Source of the DNA: Erythrobacter sp. UBA1916
Lineage (GTDB): Bacteria > Pseudomonadota > Alphaproteobacteria > Sphingomonadales > Sphingomonadaceae
Reading direction: 5' to 3'
NCBI GenBank assembly: GCA_002337385.1
Contig: DDFY01000038.1
Location: 1 to 64,000 of the forward strand
DNA: 64,000 nt
The notes under the pieces were generated by a model. It did no database searches. It had not been told where the DNA came from and saw nothing but the letters and a program-made list of their open reading frames with translations. The translations under genes were made by a program, and so were the position numbers. Of this stretch, positions 25,200 through 32,210 are shown piece after piece (the first letter of the stretch is position 1; each line of letters opens with the position of its first letter).

Positions 25200-26111
25200 T
25201 TAGGCGTTGCCAACCACGAAGCAGGCCAGCGCCAGCAGCAGCCCGGCAAACCGGTTCGACCGGAAACGCGCTAGCGGGTTAGCCCCGTCGCTCGGATCGA
25301 GGCTGAGCGCCTGCCAGCCCAGATGCGCTGCCACCGGCACCAAGGCGAGCAAGCTCAGCCAATCGGGCCGCAACAGCCAGAAGGCCAGCGCCCACAGCGC
25401 AATGGCTCCGGTGTAGAACCCTATCACGCCAGCCTTCACCTTGCTGCCCAGCGTCAGCGCCGAACTGCGAATGCCCACAAGCGCGTCGTCCTCGCGGTCC
25501 TGCAAGGCATAGATGGTGTCGTAGCCGATGCACCACAGCATCGCACCGGCATAGAGCGCGGCCATCACTTCCAGCCCGTCGCTGCGGAGCGCTACCCAGC
25601 CGGTTGGAGCGCCCCATGTGAACACCAGCCCAAGCCACGCCTGCGGCCAGCCCATGATCCGCTTCATGAACGGGTATGCCGCCACCAGCGCAAGGCTGCT
25701 CAGTGCGACGAGCTGCGCCTGCCAGCGTAGTTGTAACAGCACCACAAGGCCGACCGCAGCCAGCGAAAGCAGCCAGATCCAGGCCGCGCGCTTGCTTACC
25801 CGGCCGCTTGCGATCGGGCGGCTGGCGGTGCGGGCGACCTGCCGGTCGAGATCGGCATCGACGATATCGTTATAGACGCATCCGGCACCGCGCATCGCGA
25901 TCGCGCCGAGCAGCGTCCACAGCAGGAGCGGCCATTGCAGGCGCCACGGCGCGCCAGTGAGCAGCAGCCCCCAGGCGCAGGGCCAATAGAGCAGCCAGAA
26001 ACCAATCGGCCGGTCGAACCGCGCCAGCAGGGCGTAGTCGCGCGCCGCAGCGGGCAGCAGCGCGACAAGGCCGCGATGCTCGCTATCGGGGGTGATGGTG
26101 TCAGCAGCCAT
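25200..26111 (-). CDS. ubiA: 4-hydroxybenzoate polyprenyltransferase
   Basis: 303 aa membrane prenyltransferase that attaches the polyprenyl tail to 4-hydroxybenzoate in ubiquinone synthesis. The first Asp-rich motif is in NDIVDADLDRQVARTASRP and the second is YDTIYALQDREDD. About eight to nine helices. It is divergent from rsmE with 36 bp between the starts, so their promoters must overlap the coding ends. Confidence 0.93.
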   Translation of the reverse strand: MAADTITPDSEHRGLVALLPAAARDYALLARFDRPIGFWLLYWPCAWGLLLTGAPWRLQWPLLLWTLLGAIAMRGAGCVYNDIVDADLDRQVARTASRPIASGRVSKRAAWIWLLSLAAVGLVVLLQLRWQAQLVALSSLALVAAYPFMKRIMGWPQAWLGLVFTWGAPTGWVALRSDGLEVMAALYAGAMLWCIGYDTIYALQDREDDALVGIRSSALTLGSKVKAGVIGFYTGAIALWALAFWLLRPDWLSLLALVPVAAHLGWQALSLDPSDGANPLARFRSNRFAGLLLALACFVVGNA

Positions 26112-26147
26112 GGCGCTGGCGCTACACCCTTCCTATAGGATGAGACA

Positions 26148-26909
26148 ATGGCCGATCAGCATTCCCCCATGACCCCCGCCTGGCCGCCCCGAAGCGCCCC
26201 CCGCCTGTTTGTCGAGCAGGAGCTGGGGGAGGGCGCGCAGGTCAGGATCGAGGGGCCGCAAGCGCACTATCTCGGGCGCGTGATGCGCGTGAGCGTGGGC
26301 GACGCAGTGATCCTGTGCGACGACATGACGGGCGAGTGGGCCATGCGGGTGGAAAGCGCTGGCAAGCGCGAGGTGACGCTCGTGGCTGAGCAGATGCTGC
26401 ACCCGCGCGAACAGGTGCCCGATTTCTGGCTCTGCCCTGCGTTGCTCAAGAAGGATCGGTTCGACGTGGTGCTGGAAAAGGCGAGCGAACTGGGCGCCGC
26501 GCGCGTCCAGCCCGTGGTCATGCGCCGCTGCGTCGCAGATAAGCTTAACCCCGACCGCGCGCGCACGATCCTCGTCGAGGCGGCGGAGCAATGCGCGCGC
26601 ACTGCGCTGCCTCAGCTTGCCACACCGGTGAAGCTCGATGCCCTGTTGCGCGATTGGCCTGCCGAACGAACGCTGTTCTTCGCCGACGAAACAGGCGGGC
26701 CGCCTGTTGCTGAAGTCTTCGCGAAGCACAAAGGCCCGGCGGCGCTGCTAATCGGCCCTGAAGGCGGGTTTGACGAGGCAGAACGCGAAGCAGTCCTTGC
26801 CATGCCGCAAACACGCCCCATCTCGCTCGGACCGCGTATTCTGCGCGGCGAGACCGCCGCGATAGCGGCCAGTGCCCTGTATATGGGGCTTGCAGGGGAC
26901 TGGGCATGA
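26148..26909 (+). CDS. rsmE: 16S rRNA (uracil-1498-N3)-methyltransferase
   Basis: 253 aa SPOUT methyltransferase. The N-terminal PUA-like part has RLFVEQELGEGAQ. The knotted C-terminal domain has FWLCPALLKKDRFDVVLEKASELG, LLIGPEGGFDEAE and LGPRILRGETAA, the SAM-binding trefoil motifs. It follows the divergent ubiA and precedes gshA by 57 bp. Confidence 0.95.
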   Translation: MADQHSPMTPAWPPRSAPRLFVEQELGEGAQVRIEGPQAHYLGRVMRVSVGDAVILCDDMTGEWAMRVESAGKREVTLVAEQMLHPREQVPDFWLCPALLKKDRFDVVLEKASELGAARVQPVVMRRCVADKLNPDRARTILVEAAEQCARTALPQLATPVKLDALLRDWPAERTLFFADETGGPPVAEVFAKHKGPAALLIGPEGGFDEAEREAVLAMPQTRPISLGPRILRGETAAIAASALYMGLAGDWA

Positions 26910-26966
26910 CGGGTCGGATCGAATTGGGCGCTGGCACAGCGCGACTTTTGCGCTAGGGGCGGGGCC

Positions 26967-28355
26967 ATGAGCACGCGTAAGGCTTCAGGAGGGGAAGAGC
27001 CGCGGATTGAAAACCGCGCTCAGTTGATCGCGCCGATGCAGGCAGGCGAAAAGCCCGCCTCGCGATGGCGAATCGGGACCGAGCATGAAAAGCTCGTCTA
27101 TCGCCGCAGCGACAAGGCCGCGCCGAGTTACCACGAACCGGGCGGTATCCGCGATATCCTGCTGGCAATGCAGGAATTCGGCTGGGAGCCCGTGATCGAA
27201 GAAGGGCCGGACGGCACCCCCGATGTGATTGCGATGTCGGGCGCGGACGGCACCATCAGCCTCGAACCGGCGGGCCAGCTCGAACTGTCGGGCGCGCCGC
27301 TTGAAAGCCTGCACCAGACCTGCGCTGAAACCGGCCGCCATCTCGACCAGTGCCGCGCCGTGGGCGAGAAATTCGGGGTCGGCTTCCTCGGCCTTGGCAT
27401 GTGGCCCGACAAGACGCGGGCCGAGCTGCCGGTCATGCCCAAGCAGCGCTATGAGATCATGATGCGGCACATGCCGCGCGTGGGCACTCTCGGGCTCGAC
27501 ATGATGCTGCGCACCTGCACCATTCAGGTGAACCTCGACTATTCGAGCGAAGCCGACATGGCGCAGAAGTTCCGCACGGGCCTCGCCCTGCAGCCGGTCG
27601 CGACCGCGCTGTTCGCCAATTCGCCCTTCACCGAGGGCAAGCCCAACGGCTTCCTCTCCTACCGCAGCCACATCTGGACCGACACCGATCCGCAGCGCAC
27701 CGGCATGCTGCCCTTCGTGTTCGACGAGGGCTTCGGCTACGAACGCTATGTCGACTATATGCTCGACGTGCCGATGTATTTCGTGTTCCGCGAGGGCCGC
27801 TATATCGATGCGGCTGGTCAGTCGTTCCGCGATTTCCTCAAGGGCGAGCTGCCTGCGCTGCCGGGCGAACTGCCGACCGAGGCCGACTGGGAAGATCACC
27901 TCAGCACGGCTTTCCCCGAAGTGCGCCTGAAGAGCTTCCTTGAAATGCGCGGGGCCGATGGCGGCCCGTGGAACCGCATCTGCGCGCTGCCTGCGCTGTG
28001 GGTTGGCCTGCTCTATGACCAGACGGCGCTCGATGCGGCGTGGGATCTGGTCAAGCACTGGACTATGGAACAGCGTGAAGCGCTACGCGATGCCGTGCCT
28101 GCGCAGGGCCTGTCGGCCGCGGTGCCGGGTGGAGGCACCTTGCGTGATCTTGCCGGTGAGGTGCTCGAAATCGCTCATGCCGGGTTGGTGGCGCGTGGGC
28201 GCAGCAATTCGATGGGCGACAACGAAAGCGGCTTCCTCGATCCGCTACGCGAGATTGTCGAACGCGGCAAGGTGCCGGCCGAAGTGCTGCTCGAGAAGTT
28301 TGCCGGTGAATGGGGCGGCGACATCAACCGGCTCTACGAGGCCAAGAGCTTCTAG
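26967..28355 (+). CDS. gshA: Glutamate-cysteine ligase, plant/alphaproteobacterial type
   Basis: 462 aa ATP-dependent ligase making gamma-glutamylcysteine, the first step of glutathione synthesis. It has WRIGTEHEKLVY near the N-terminus and TCTIQVNLDYSSEADM and SRSNSMG-like elements (RGRSNSMGDNESGFLDPL) characteristic of the group that includes plant GCL. It may also supply gamma-Glu-Cys as a sulfur donor for EgtB. The stop overlaps the next GTG as TAGTG. Confidence 0.95.
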   Translation: MSTRKASGGEEPRIENRAQLIAPMQAGEKPASRWRIGTEHEKLVYRRSDKAAPSYHEPGGIRDILLAMQEFGWEPVIEEGPDGTPDVIAMSGADGTISLEPAGQLELSGAPLESLHQTCAETGRHLDQCRAVGEKFGVGFLGLGMWPDKTRAELPVMPKQRYEIMMRHMPRVGTLGLDMMLRTCTIQVNLDYSSEADMAQKFRTGLALQPVATALFANSPFTEGKPNGFLSYRSHIWTDTDPQRTGMLPFVFDEGFGYERYVDYMLDVPMYFVFREGRYIDAAGQSFRDFLKGELPALPGELPTEADWEDHLSTAFPEVRLKSFLEMRGADGGPWNRICALPALWVGLLYDQTALDAAWDLVKHWTMEQREALRDAVPAQGLSAAVPGGGTLRDLAGEVLEIAHAGLVARGRSNSMGDNESGFLDPLREIVERGKVPAEVLLEKFAGEWGGDINRLYEAKSF

Positions 28356-28654
28356 TGCTGGCCCTGATCGGCCATTTCCGCTTTCCAGCCGAACACAAGG
28401 CGCAAGCCCTGCCGCTGATGCATGAGGTGATCGTCGCGACGCGCCAGGAGGCCGGGTGTCGCGGCTACAGCTACGCCGAGGACGTGACCGAGCCCGGCCT
28501 GTTCCACGTCACCGAACTGTGGGACGACCGCGCGGCGCTCGATGCCCATTTCGCCAGTGAGCATATGCGCCGCTGGTCCAAGGTGCGTGACGCGCTGGGA
28601 TTCTGCGACCGGCACATCACGCTCTACGAGCTGGGCGCTAGCGAACAGGTGTGA
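28355..28654 (+). CDS. ABM-domain putative quinol monooxygenase
   Basis: 99 aa from GTG 28355, coupled to gshA (TAGTG). It has the antibiotic-biosynthesis-monooxygenase (ABM) ferredoxin-like fold: LALIGHFRFPAEHKAQ, then TRQEAGCRGYSYAEDV, then FHVTELWDDRAALDAHFASEHM, the usual three core segments. Such proteins (YgiN/HmoA-like) act on quinols or other small aromatics without cofactor. The link to glutathione is only positional. Confidence 0.82.
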   Translation: MLALIGHFRFPAEHKAQALPLMHEVIVATRQEAGCRGYSYAEDVTEPGLFHVTELWDDRAALDAHFASEHMRRWSKVRDALGFCDRHITLYELGASEQV

Positions 28655-28678
28655 CGCCGCCCGGGCGATGAACGCGCT

Positions 28679-29050
28679 TCAGCCGTAGCTAACCACCTCG
28701 AATTCGATCCCGTCCCAGTCGAAGAAATAGAACCTCTTGCCCGGTTCATAGTCGTCGTGCCCAAAAGGCTTCAGGCCCTGATCTCGCACAACCGCTTCCG
28801 CCGCGTCGAGGTCGTCGACCAGCAGGCCGACATGGTTCATCGGCTTGCCCTTTATCTGCCCCTCATGCGTGGCACCATCATAGTAGAGCGCGAGATAGCT
28901 TGTGGCGTTGCCGACATGCATCGTTTCGCCGCCATGCGAGGCGGGCCCGCGCCAGCGCTCCTCCCAACCTAGAAGGTCCTTGAACAATTGGGCCGAACGG
29001 GGGATATTGCTTACCGTAAGGTTGACATGTTCGATTCTTCCTTCGGGCAT
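28679..29050 (-). CDS. VOC-family protein (glyoxalase/dioxygenase fold), likely SoxR target
   Basis: 123 aa from ATG 29050, with AAGGAG 7 nt upstream. One VOC domain: IEHVNLTVSNIPRSAQLFKDLLGWEE at the start, NHVGLLVDDLDAAEAVV in the middle, and YFFDWDGIEFEVVSYG with the terminal Glu metal ligand. Metal ligands appear to be His/His/Glu. It may be a glyoxalase I, fosfomycin/bleomycin-type or dioxygenase-like protein. A SoxR-type promoter (29132-29162) points at it, leaving a ~75-nt leader. Confidence 0.85.
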   Translation of the reverse strand: MPEGRIEHVNLTVSNIPRSAQLFKDLLGWEERWRGPASHGGETMHVGNATSYLALYYDGATHEGQIKGKPMNHVGLLVDDLDAAEAVVRDQGLKPFGHDDYEPGKRFYFFDWDGIEFEVVSYG

Positions 29051-29131
29051 ATTAACGCTCCTTCGCGGCACTTTTCTCGATATTGTGCCATTTTCTAACG
29101 CTTTTTTGGATGGCGAATCGCCGCCTTGTCA

Positions 29132-29162
29132 TTGATACGACCTCAAGTTAACTTGAGGTCAA
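29132..29162 (-). promoter_or_regulatory. SoxR-dependent promoter with perfect SoxR box
   Basis: The core CCTCAAGTTAACTTGAGG (29141-29158) is a perfect palindrome identical to the known SoxR box; symmetry extends to 29139-29160. Read on the minus strand it sits between -35 TTGACC (29157-29162) and -10 TATCAA (29132-29137), separated by 19 bp. This is the overlong spacer typical of SoxR- and MerR-activated promoters. In the plus direction no matching -10 is seen. The promoter therefore drives the VOC gene. Confidence 0.88.
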
Positions 29163-29190
29163 GCGCGATTCGAACATGAGGTTTGCAAAT

Positions 29191-29682
29191 ATGGCATCAG
29201 TCGCAAAACCGATGGACGCCCCTGGTCCGCTCGATCGAACCATTCCCAAGAACGGTACGATCGGGATCGGTCAGCTTGCTGCGCGCACTGGGGTTGCCGT
29301 TTCGGCCCTGCGTTTTTACGAGGAAAAGGGCCTGATCCGGTCGATCCGCACCAGCGGCAACCAGCGCCGCTTCCTGCGCTCGGATATCCGCCGCGTCAGC
29401 TTCGTGCTGATCGCGCAGAAACTGGGGCTTTCACTCACCGAAATCGAAGAACAGCTCGCCAGCTTGCCAGAGGGGCGCACCCCCTCGGTGCTCGACTGGC
29501 GGCAGCTGTCGCAGCGGATGCGCGCGGCGATCGACGAGAAAATCACGCTGCTTACGCGAACCCGCGCCAAGCTTGATGACTGCATTGGTTGCGGCTGCCT
29601 CAGTCTCGACAAGTGCCAGCTCTACAACAAGGACGATCGCATGGGCACGACGGGCACTGGCCCGCGCATGGTGCTCAGCTAG
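29191..29682 (+). CDS. soxR: Redox-sensing MerR-family regulator SoxR
   Basis: 163 aa from ATG 29191 (GAGG 9 nt upstream); ATG 29176 would add five residues. The N-terminal winged HTH is IGQLAARTGVAVSALRFYEEKGL, followed by a dimerisation helix and the 2Fe-2S loop CIGCGCLSLDKC. SoxR is activated by one-electron oxidation of its cluster by redox-cycling compounds. The SoxR box lies directly upstream, oriented towards the divergent VOC gene. There is no soxS. Confidence 0.95.
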   Translation: MASVAKPMDAPGPLDRTIPKNGTIGIGQLAARTGVAVSALRFYEEKGLIRSIRTSGNQRRFLRSDIRRVSFVLIAQKLGLSLTEIEEQLASLPEGRTPSVLDWRQLSQRMRAAIDEKITLLTRTRAKLDDCIGCGCLSLDKCQLYNKDDRMGTTGTGPRMVLS

Positions 29683-29692
29683 GGCCTCTCGC

Positions 29693-30481
29693 TTGAGCAA
29701 GCTCGACAAGAAGGTTTACAAGCACGCGCTCAAGGAAATGAGCCGTGAGCTGGTCGACCTCGCCCGCTGGGTGGCCGAAAGCGGCACGCGTATCGTGGTC
29801 CTGTTCGAAGGGCGCGACAGCGCGGGCAAGGGCGGGGTGATCGCTGCAATCCGCGAGCACCTCAACCCGCGCCAGGTGCGCACCGTGGCCCTTGGCAAGC
29901 CGACCGAGCGCGAAGCCGGCGAGTGGTACTTCCAGCGCTATGTCGAGCACCTGCCCAGCAAAGGCGAAATCGTGCTGTTCGACCGCTCGTGGTACAACCG
30001 CGCCGGGGTCGAACAGGTGATGGGCTTTGCCGATGAGGCTGAGGTCGATGCTTTCCTCCAGGCCACGCCCACCTTCGAAAAGCTGCTCACCGATGATGGC
30101 ATCATCCTCATCAAGTATTGGCTGACGACCGATCAGGCCAAGCAGGAGGAGCGCTTTGACGAACGGCGTGACGATCCGCTCAAGGGATGGAAGCTCTCGC
30201 CCATCGATGTGGCCAGTCGGGAGCTATATGACGCCTATACCGAGGCGCGCGAAGCCATGTTGCGGGCAACGCACCGGCCCAATGCGCCTTGGACGCTGGT
30301 CGATTTCAATGACCAGAAGCAGGGGCGGCTGACCCTGATCCGTAACCTTCTCAACCGCATCCCCGAATCCAAGGTGCCGCGACCGGTGATCGACCTGCCG
30401 CCGCTGGAAGGTGAGCCGAGTGCGGAGAGCTATGCTGTTATCGATCCGCTGCCCGACTGGACACCACCGGCTGACGACTAA
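29693..30481 (+). CDS. ppk2: Polyphosphate kinase 2 family protein
   Basis: About 262 aa. The frame is open from 29573 inside soxR; TTG 29693 is chosen because SKLDKKVYKHALKEM then begins the family and AGGG lies 8 nt upstream. Walker A is FEGRDSAGKGG, the lid and Walker B region is LFDRSWYNRAGVEQVMGF. Single-domain PPK2 enzymes use polyphosphate to phosphorylate nucleoside diphosphates, or make polyP. It lies 10 bp after soxR, so it may be co-transcribed. Confidence 0.9.
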   Translation: MSKLDKKVYKHALKEMSRELVDLARWVAESGTRIVVLFEGRDSAGKGGVIAAIREHLNPRQVRTVALGKPTEREAGEWYFQRYVEHLPSKGEIVLFDRSWYNRAGVEQVMGFADEAEVDAFLQATPTFEKLLTDDGIILIKYWLTTDQAKQEERFDERRDDPLKGWKLSPIDVASRELYDAYTEAREAMLRATHRPNAPWTLVDFNDQKQGRLTLIRNLLNRIPESKVPRPVIDLPPLEGEPSAESYAVIDPLPDWTPPADD

Positions 30482-30563
30482 TTCTGCTGGCATCGCTTAT
30501 TGCGTGGTGGATGTGCGGGCAAATTGCTGGCCAAACCGCGCAAAGCGGCGTTAGGGCGGGGCG

Positions 30564-31235
30564 ATGATTCCGCTCGAACACCTCGATACCGCGCAAGTGC
30601 CCGGTGGCGCAGAACTGCGTCTGATGCGCCGCGGCGCCGATTTCATGATCCAGCTCGACCGCAATGAGCTGATGAACAGCCGTATGTCAGGCTCGGAAGA
30701 GGCGCTGGCGACGGTCACCGCCGAGCGGCTTCAGGGCCGCCCTAACCAGCAGTGGCTGATTGGCGGCTATGGCATGGGTTTCACCCTGCGCGCCGCGCTG
30801 AAGGTGCTGGGGGCCGATGCACGGGTGGCCGTGGCCGAGCTGGTCCCCGAGATTATTGCCTGGGCCAAAGGTCCGATGGCAGAGCTTACTGCAGGTGGTC
30901 TCGATGATCCGCGCGTGCTGTTGCACATGGCTGACGTGGCTGATGCGATCGCCGGTATTCGTCAGAACAGCTGCGATGCGATCCTCCTCGATGTCGATAA
31001 CGGGCCGGACGGGCTGGTGCGCGAGGCGAACGAGCGGCTCTATTCGCGTGAGGGTCTGCAGATTGCCAAGCGCGCGCTGAAGCCGGGCGGCGTGCTGGCG
31101 ATCTGGTCTGCTGCGCCAGATCCGGCATTCACTGCGCGCCTGCGCCGGGCCCGTTTCGAGGTGGATGAACAGATCGTGCGGGCGCGCAGCAACGGCAAGG
31201 GGCCACGCCACGTGATCTGGTTCGCGCAGAAATAG
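30564..31235 (+). CDS. Spermidine-synthase-like methyltransferase-fold protein
   Basis: 223 aa. The Rossmann SAM/decarboxylated-SAM-type core has IGGYGMGFTLRAAL, VAVAELVPEIIAWA and AILLDVDNGPDGLV. This resembles SpeE-family proteins (SpeE uses a conserved Asp in a DAIIVD-like strand). It is shorter than true SpeE (~280 aa) and lacks the N-terminal beta-sheet domain and the clear gatekeeping motif. It may therefore be a non-spermidine enzyme. It stands alone, 82 bp after ppk2. Confidence 0.75.
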   Translation: MIPLEHLDTAQVPGGAELRLMRRGADFMIQLDRNELMNSRMSGSEEALATVTAERLQGRPNQQWLIGGYGMGFTLRAALKVLGADARVAVAELVPEIIAWAKGPMAELTAGGLDDPRVLLHMADVADAIAGIRQNSCDAILLDVDNGPDGLVREANERLYSREGLQIAKRALKPGGVLAIWSAAPDPAFTARLRRARFEVDEQIVRARSNGKGPRHVIWFAQK

Positions 31236-31252
31236 AGCCGCGCCGAGCGGCG

Positions 31253-31696
31253 TTAGCGCTTGGCGGGCCGCCGTCCAGTCATCCGCAGGCCGTCGCGCAT
31301 GTTGAGCGACAGCAAGGTGATGTTGAGCGCGCCAGCGGCTAGCTCCAGCGCCTGAACGGCGACGAACAGGCCATCGAAGCGCCCTTGCGCGGCGCTTGCC
31401 GCCAGCCACAAGGCGCTCGGAACCAGCACCAGCAGGCCGTTCGCGGCGATCATCTTCATCCGCCGCTGCTTGGTGGAGAGGAGCCCGCTGCGCCTGCCGC
31501 GTGCGAGCCATGAGCCCGAGCCGCCGGTGACGATCAAGGCGGGGATCAGAACCAGGAAACCCCAAGGAATGGCGCCCTTTACGGCGGCGACCTGTGCCGT
31601 GGTGCCAAGCAGTTCGACACTTACCGTCGCGGTCCAGAACAGGCCGATGGTGGCGAGGGCGAGCACCCCGGCGAGGGGATGTACGAGACGAACCAT
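31253..31696 (-). CDS. Hypothetical four-helix membrane protein, likely MarR target
   Basis: 147 aa with four hydrophobic segments (LAGVLALATIGLFWTATVSV, IPWGFLVLIPALIVTGGSG, MIAANGLLVLVPSALWLAASA, ALELAAGALNITLLSLNM). No recognised family. Divergent from marR across a 74-bp gap holding two inverted repeats, the classic layout of a MarR repressor and its target. Its function is unknown. Confidence 0.72.
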   Translation of the reverse strand: MVRLVHPLAGVLALATIGLFWTATVSVELLGTTAQVAAVKGAIPWGFLVLIPALIVTGGSGSWLARGRRSGLLSTKQRRMKMIAANGLLVLVPSALWLAASAAQGRFDGLFVAVQALELAAGALNITLLSLNMRDGLRMTGRRPAKR

Positions 31697-31714
31697 GCGC
31701 TTTTCTCCGAATCA

Positions 31715-31750
31715 ATATAGCAAGCTATATAGTTGCATAGTCAGCTATGT
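31715..31750. promoter_or_regulatory. Paired inverted repeats, candidate MarR operators
   Basis: Two related 16-bp dyads lie in the gap between the membrane gene and marR. The first is ATATAGC-AA-GCTATAT (31715-31730) and the second is centred on CATAG-TCAG-CTATG (31736-31749). They match each other at about 11 of 16 positions. Two sites with centres 20 bp apart, two helical turns, suit cooperative binding by MarR dimers controlling both divergent genes. Confidence 0.6.
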
Positions 31751-31770
31751 AAATATATAGTGTGCGCGAC

Positions 31771-32208
31771 ATGACCTTTTCGAAAGACACCTCCGCAGGA
31801 TATCTGGTGAACCACATGGCGCGGCTGTTTGCGCGTGCCTTGTCGCAGCGGATCAATCCCGCCGGGCTCACCACTGGTGCCTTTCCGGCTTTGCTCGAAC
31901 TGTGGGAAGGCGATGGCCTGACGCAGAAGGAACTACGGGAGCGGCTCGATATTGAGCAGGCGACCGTGGCGAACACGCTTGCCCGGATGGAGCGCGATGG
32001 CCTGATCCGGCGCGAGCAGGACGAGCACGACGGACGCGTTCAGCGCATCAGGCTTACCGCGCTGGCGCAGGCCAAGAAGGAGGAGGCCATCGCTGCCGCG
32101 GCCGAGGTCAATGCGGTGGCCCTGAACGGGCTCTCACCTGAAGAGGAGGCCGCCTTCCTTGCCATCATGCACAAGGTTATCGGCCAGTTGCGCGACAAAG
32201 GCGGCTGA
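31771..32208 (+). CDS. MarR-family transcriptional regulator
   Basis: About 145 aa from ATG 31771 (GTG 31762 is also possible; neither has a clear ribosome site, so it may be leaderless-like). The winged-helix region is LTQKELRERLDIEQATVANTLARMERDGLIRREQ, ending in the wing DEHDGRVQRI. It ends 2 bp before the convergent smc stop. It is likely autoregulated through the 31715-31750 dyads. Confidence 0.88.
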   Translation: MTFSKDTSAGYLVNHMARLFARALSQRINPAGLTTGAFPALLELWEGDGLTQKELRERLDIEQATVANTLARMERDGLIRREQDEHDGRVQRIRLTALAQAKKEEAIAAAAEVNAVALNGLSPEEEAAFLAIMHKVIGQLRDKGG

Positions 32209-32210
32209 GC

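Noticed and set aside
23696..25249. 517-codon minus-strand frame opposite the ICMT-like gene
   Set aside because: Shadow frame; the plus-strand protein has proper membrane helices and methyltransferase motifs.
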